From positions 55,882 through 119,881 of the forward strand of contig JAAYNH010000081.1 in NCBI GenBank assembly GCA_012520945.1: a DNA stretch of 64,000 nt. The letters are read 5' to 3'. The stretch comes from Treponema sp. (GTDB taxonomy: Bacteria; Spirochaetota; Spirochaetia; Treponematales; Treponemataceae). Each line of letters opens with the position of its first letter. Within the stretch, counting starts at the first letter, position 1. The position numbers and the translations under genes were made by a program. Below, one piece after another: positions 62,220-64,000 of this stretch. The notes beneath the pieces were generated by a model that saw nothing but the letters and a program-made list of their open reading frames with translations, was not told the origin of the DNA and did no database searches.

Positions 62220-64000
62220 ATGAGTCAAATTATTGTTACTGAAGGAAAACCGATAATGCCTTTTGGTGCAAATATCACTGCAGAAGGTGTAAATTTTAGT
62301 TTGTTCACACGTAACGGAACTGCCGTCACAATTGAAATTTTTGAGCGTGAATATGATGATGTTCCATATTTTTCATACACAATGGATAATAAATTAAATA
62401 AAACCGGTGATGTTTGGCACGTTGAGTTAAAAGGCTTAAAAGCAGGTGCGCTTTATTTGTATCGTGTAGCAGGACCTTTTGCACCTGAAAAAGGGCATAG
62501 ATTTAATCCTAATTTATATTTGTTAGATCCGTATGCTAAGGCACTAACAAATACTTCTGTGTTCAAAAATTTACCGCATGATTATGTAACGCCTGTGGAT
62601 AATACCGATATTGTTTTGGGTAAAAAGCACGGTGTAAAAGGTTTTCCTAAATGCGTTGTTGTTGATGACGAGTTTGATTGGCAAGGAGATAAACCGTTAA
62701 ATTATGCACAACAAGATTCTATAATCTATGAAACACATGTAAAAGGATTTACTGCATCTCAAACATCAAAAGTAAAGTTTCCCGGTACATATAAAGGCTT
62801 TATAGAAAAAATTCCATATTTAAAAGAGCTTGGTGTTACAAGTGTTGAACTTTTGCCTATTCAAGAATTTGATGAATATGAAAATGCAAATGTTAATCCG
62901 CGAACGGGTGGACGTTTGACAAATTATTGGGGTTATTCTACGATTGCTTTTTTTGCACCAAAAGCCAGCTATGCTTATGACAAAACTCCGGGAGGTGCGG
63001 TTCGTGAGTTTAAGGAATTTGTTCGTGAAATGCATAAGGCCGGTTTGGAAGTAATTTTGGATATTGCTTTCAATCATACCGCTGAAGGAAACGAACGTGG
63101 CCTTACTTTGAATTTTCGTGGTTTGGATAATTCCATTTATTATATTTTAGTTGAAGATGATTTACGATTGTATAAAAACTATTCAGGTTGTGGAAACACG
63201 GTCAATTGTAATCATCCCGTTGTACGCACTTTTATCATAGATTGTTTACGTTATTGGGTTTGTCAAATGCACGTTGACGGTTTTCGCTTTGATCTGGGTT
63301 CTATTCTTGGTCGTGACAGATACGGTAATTTGATGGAAAATCCACCGGTATTGGAACTTATTGCTGAAGATCCTGTTTTGCGTAATACAAAAATTATTGC
63401 AGAAGCATGGGATGCAGGCGGAGCATATCAAGTAGGTGTTTTTCCCGGTGGCAGATGGTCTGAGTGGAATGATAGATTCCGTGATGATATTCGCAAGTTT
63501 TGGCGTGGGGACGATTTTCTTGCAAATGCTGTTGCAACACGTCTTTCAGGTTCTTCTGATTTATATTGTAAGGACGGCAGAAAACCGTTTCATTCTGTAA
63601 ATTTTATTACAAGTCACGATGGTTTCACGATGAATGATTTGGTTAGTTACAATGGCAAACATAATGAAGAAAATGGAGAAAATAATCGTGACGGTAGTGA
63701 TTATAACTATAGTTTTAATTATGGTTATGAAGGTCCGACATCTAATAAAAAAATTGAAAAACTTAGGGTTCGTCAAATAAAAAATAAGATGTTATGTTTG
63801 CTCATCTCTCAAGGTACCCCGATGTTGCTTGGAGGAGATGAGTTTCGTCGTAGTCAAAACGGAAATAATAATGCCTACTGTCAAGATAATGAACTTTCGT
63901 GGTTTGATTGGACTTTGTGCGATAAAAATGTAGAAGTTTTGCGTTTTATTCGTCGCCTAATTGAGTTTCGTAAAAATCATGCTGCATTTAGAAGGCCTGA
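62220..64000 (+). CDS. glgX: Glycogen debranching enzyme GlgX-type, 3' end outside window
   Basis: 593 residues are visible, without a stop. An N-terminal CBM48 module (about 10-100, MPFGANITAEGVNFSLF start) precedes a GH13 domain. The catalytic set is present: HVDGFRFDLGSILG (nucleophile Asp), KIIAEAWDAGG (acid/base Glu) and FITSHDGFT (third Asp). NTAEGNERG-type sequence (AFNHTAEGNERG) and the NGNNNAYCQDNELSWFDW signature place it with isoamylase/GlgX debranching enzymes, which cleave alpha-1,6 branches of glycogen or limit dextrin. It is transcribed divergently from mraY. Confidence 0.93.
   Translation, partial: MSQIIVTEGKPIMPFGANITAEGVNFSLFTRNGTAVTIEIFEREYDDVPYFSYTMDNKLNKTGDVWHVELKGLKAGALYLYRVAGPFAPEKGHRFNPNLYLLDPYAKALTNTSVFKNLPHDYVTPVDNTDIVLGKKHGVKGFPKCVVVDDEFDWQGDKPLNYAQQDSIIYETHVKGFTASQTSKVKFPGTYKGFIEKIPYLKELGVTSVELLPIQEFDEYENANVNPRTGGRLTNYWGYSTIAFFAPKASYAYDKTPGGAVREFKEFVREMHKAGLEVILDIAFNHTAEGNERGLTLNFRGLDNSIYYILVEDDLRLYKNYSGCGNTVNCNHPVVRTFIIDCLRYWVCQMHVDGFRFDLGSILGRDRYGNLMENPPVLELIAEDPVLRNTKIIAEAWDAGGAYQVGVFPGGRWSEWNDRFRDDIRKFWRGDDFLANAVATRLSGSSDLYCKDGRKPFHSVNFITSHDGFTMNDLVSYNGKHNEENGENNRDGSDYNYSFNYGYEGPTSNKKIEKLRVRQIKNKMLCLLISQGTPMLLGGDEFRRSQNGNNNAYCQDNELSWFDWTLCDKNVEVLRFIRRLIEFRKNHAAFRRP

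Overview
This is an AT-rich chromosomal window from a spirochaete, most probably a host-associated Treponema. The assignment rests on protein-level recognition only: spirochaete-style lipoprotein signals, an AroD-AroE fusion, a Gx-type transporter, GTP-dependent PEP carboxykinase, several treponeme-like proteins with a signal peptide followed by a barrel, and ParAB beside huge Ig-repeat envelope proteins. I see no rRNA, tRNA, CRISPR array, transposase or phage gene.

Layout. 1-854 is the N-terminal part of a secreted lipoprotein. 993-1786 holds a NifU-type scaffold and a SlyD-type isomerase. 1803-9447 is a long minus-strand series, in transcription order: PilZ protein, def, fmt, PASTA protein, aroDE, rpiA, a periplasmic TPR protein and a Gx transporter. 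9663-13184 is a plus-strand unit of an unknown gene followed by proA-proB-proC, a complete route from glutamate to proline. Then come a coiled-coil/barrel envelope protein and a small ABM-fold protein.

15215-44621 is the dominant accessory region. Two paralogous proteins (1981 and 1753 aa) combine Ig-like repeats with a predicted C-terminal outer-membrane barrel. parA-parB sits between them. The second paralogue is followed 22 bases later by one 16.3-kb gene for a protein of about 5437 aa, with about 38 Ig-like units and a propeller-like C-terminus. Tandem hairpins end this region.

44733-55033 is mostly central metabolism on the minus strand: pckG, a small unknown protein, a solute-binding lipoprotein, an aminotransferase, a DUF1846 protein, a 2-hydroxyacid dehydrogenase and gdhA. 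One divergent dehydrogenase-like gene lies on the plus strand. 55289-61016 is a plus-strand envelope operon (unknown periplasmic protein, TPR protein, barrel, ExbB, ExbD, TonB-like). mraY and a truncated glgX, divergently transcribed, close the window.

The most notable pattern is in translation starts. Most genes have a purine-rich ribosome binding site. A subset (nifU-like, def, ABM, parA, both 2-hydroxyacid dehydrogenases, glgX) has none, and instead carries a sigma-70 -10 box ending exactly 6 bases before the ATG. That predicts leaderless mRNAs. The second main observation is a block of about 2.4 kb inside the giant gene whose synonymous codon choice differs sharply from the rest of the gene.
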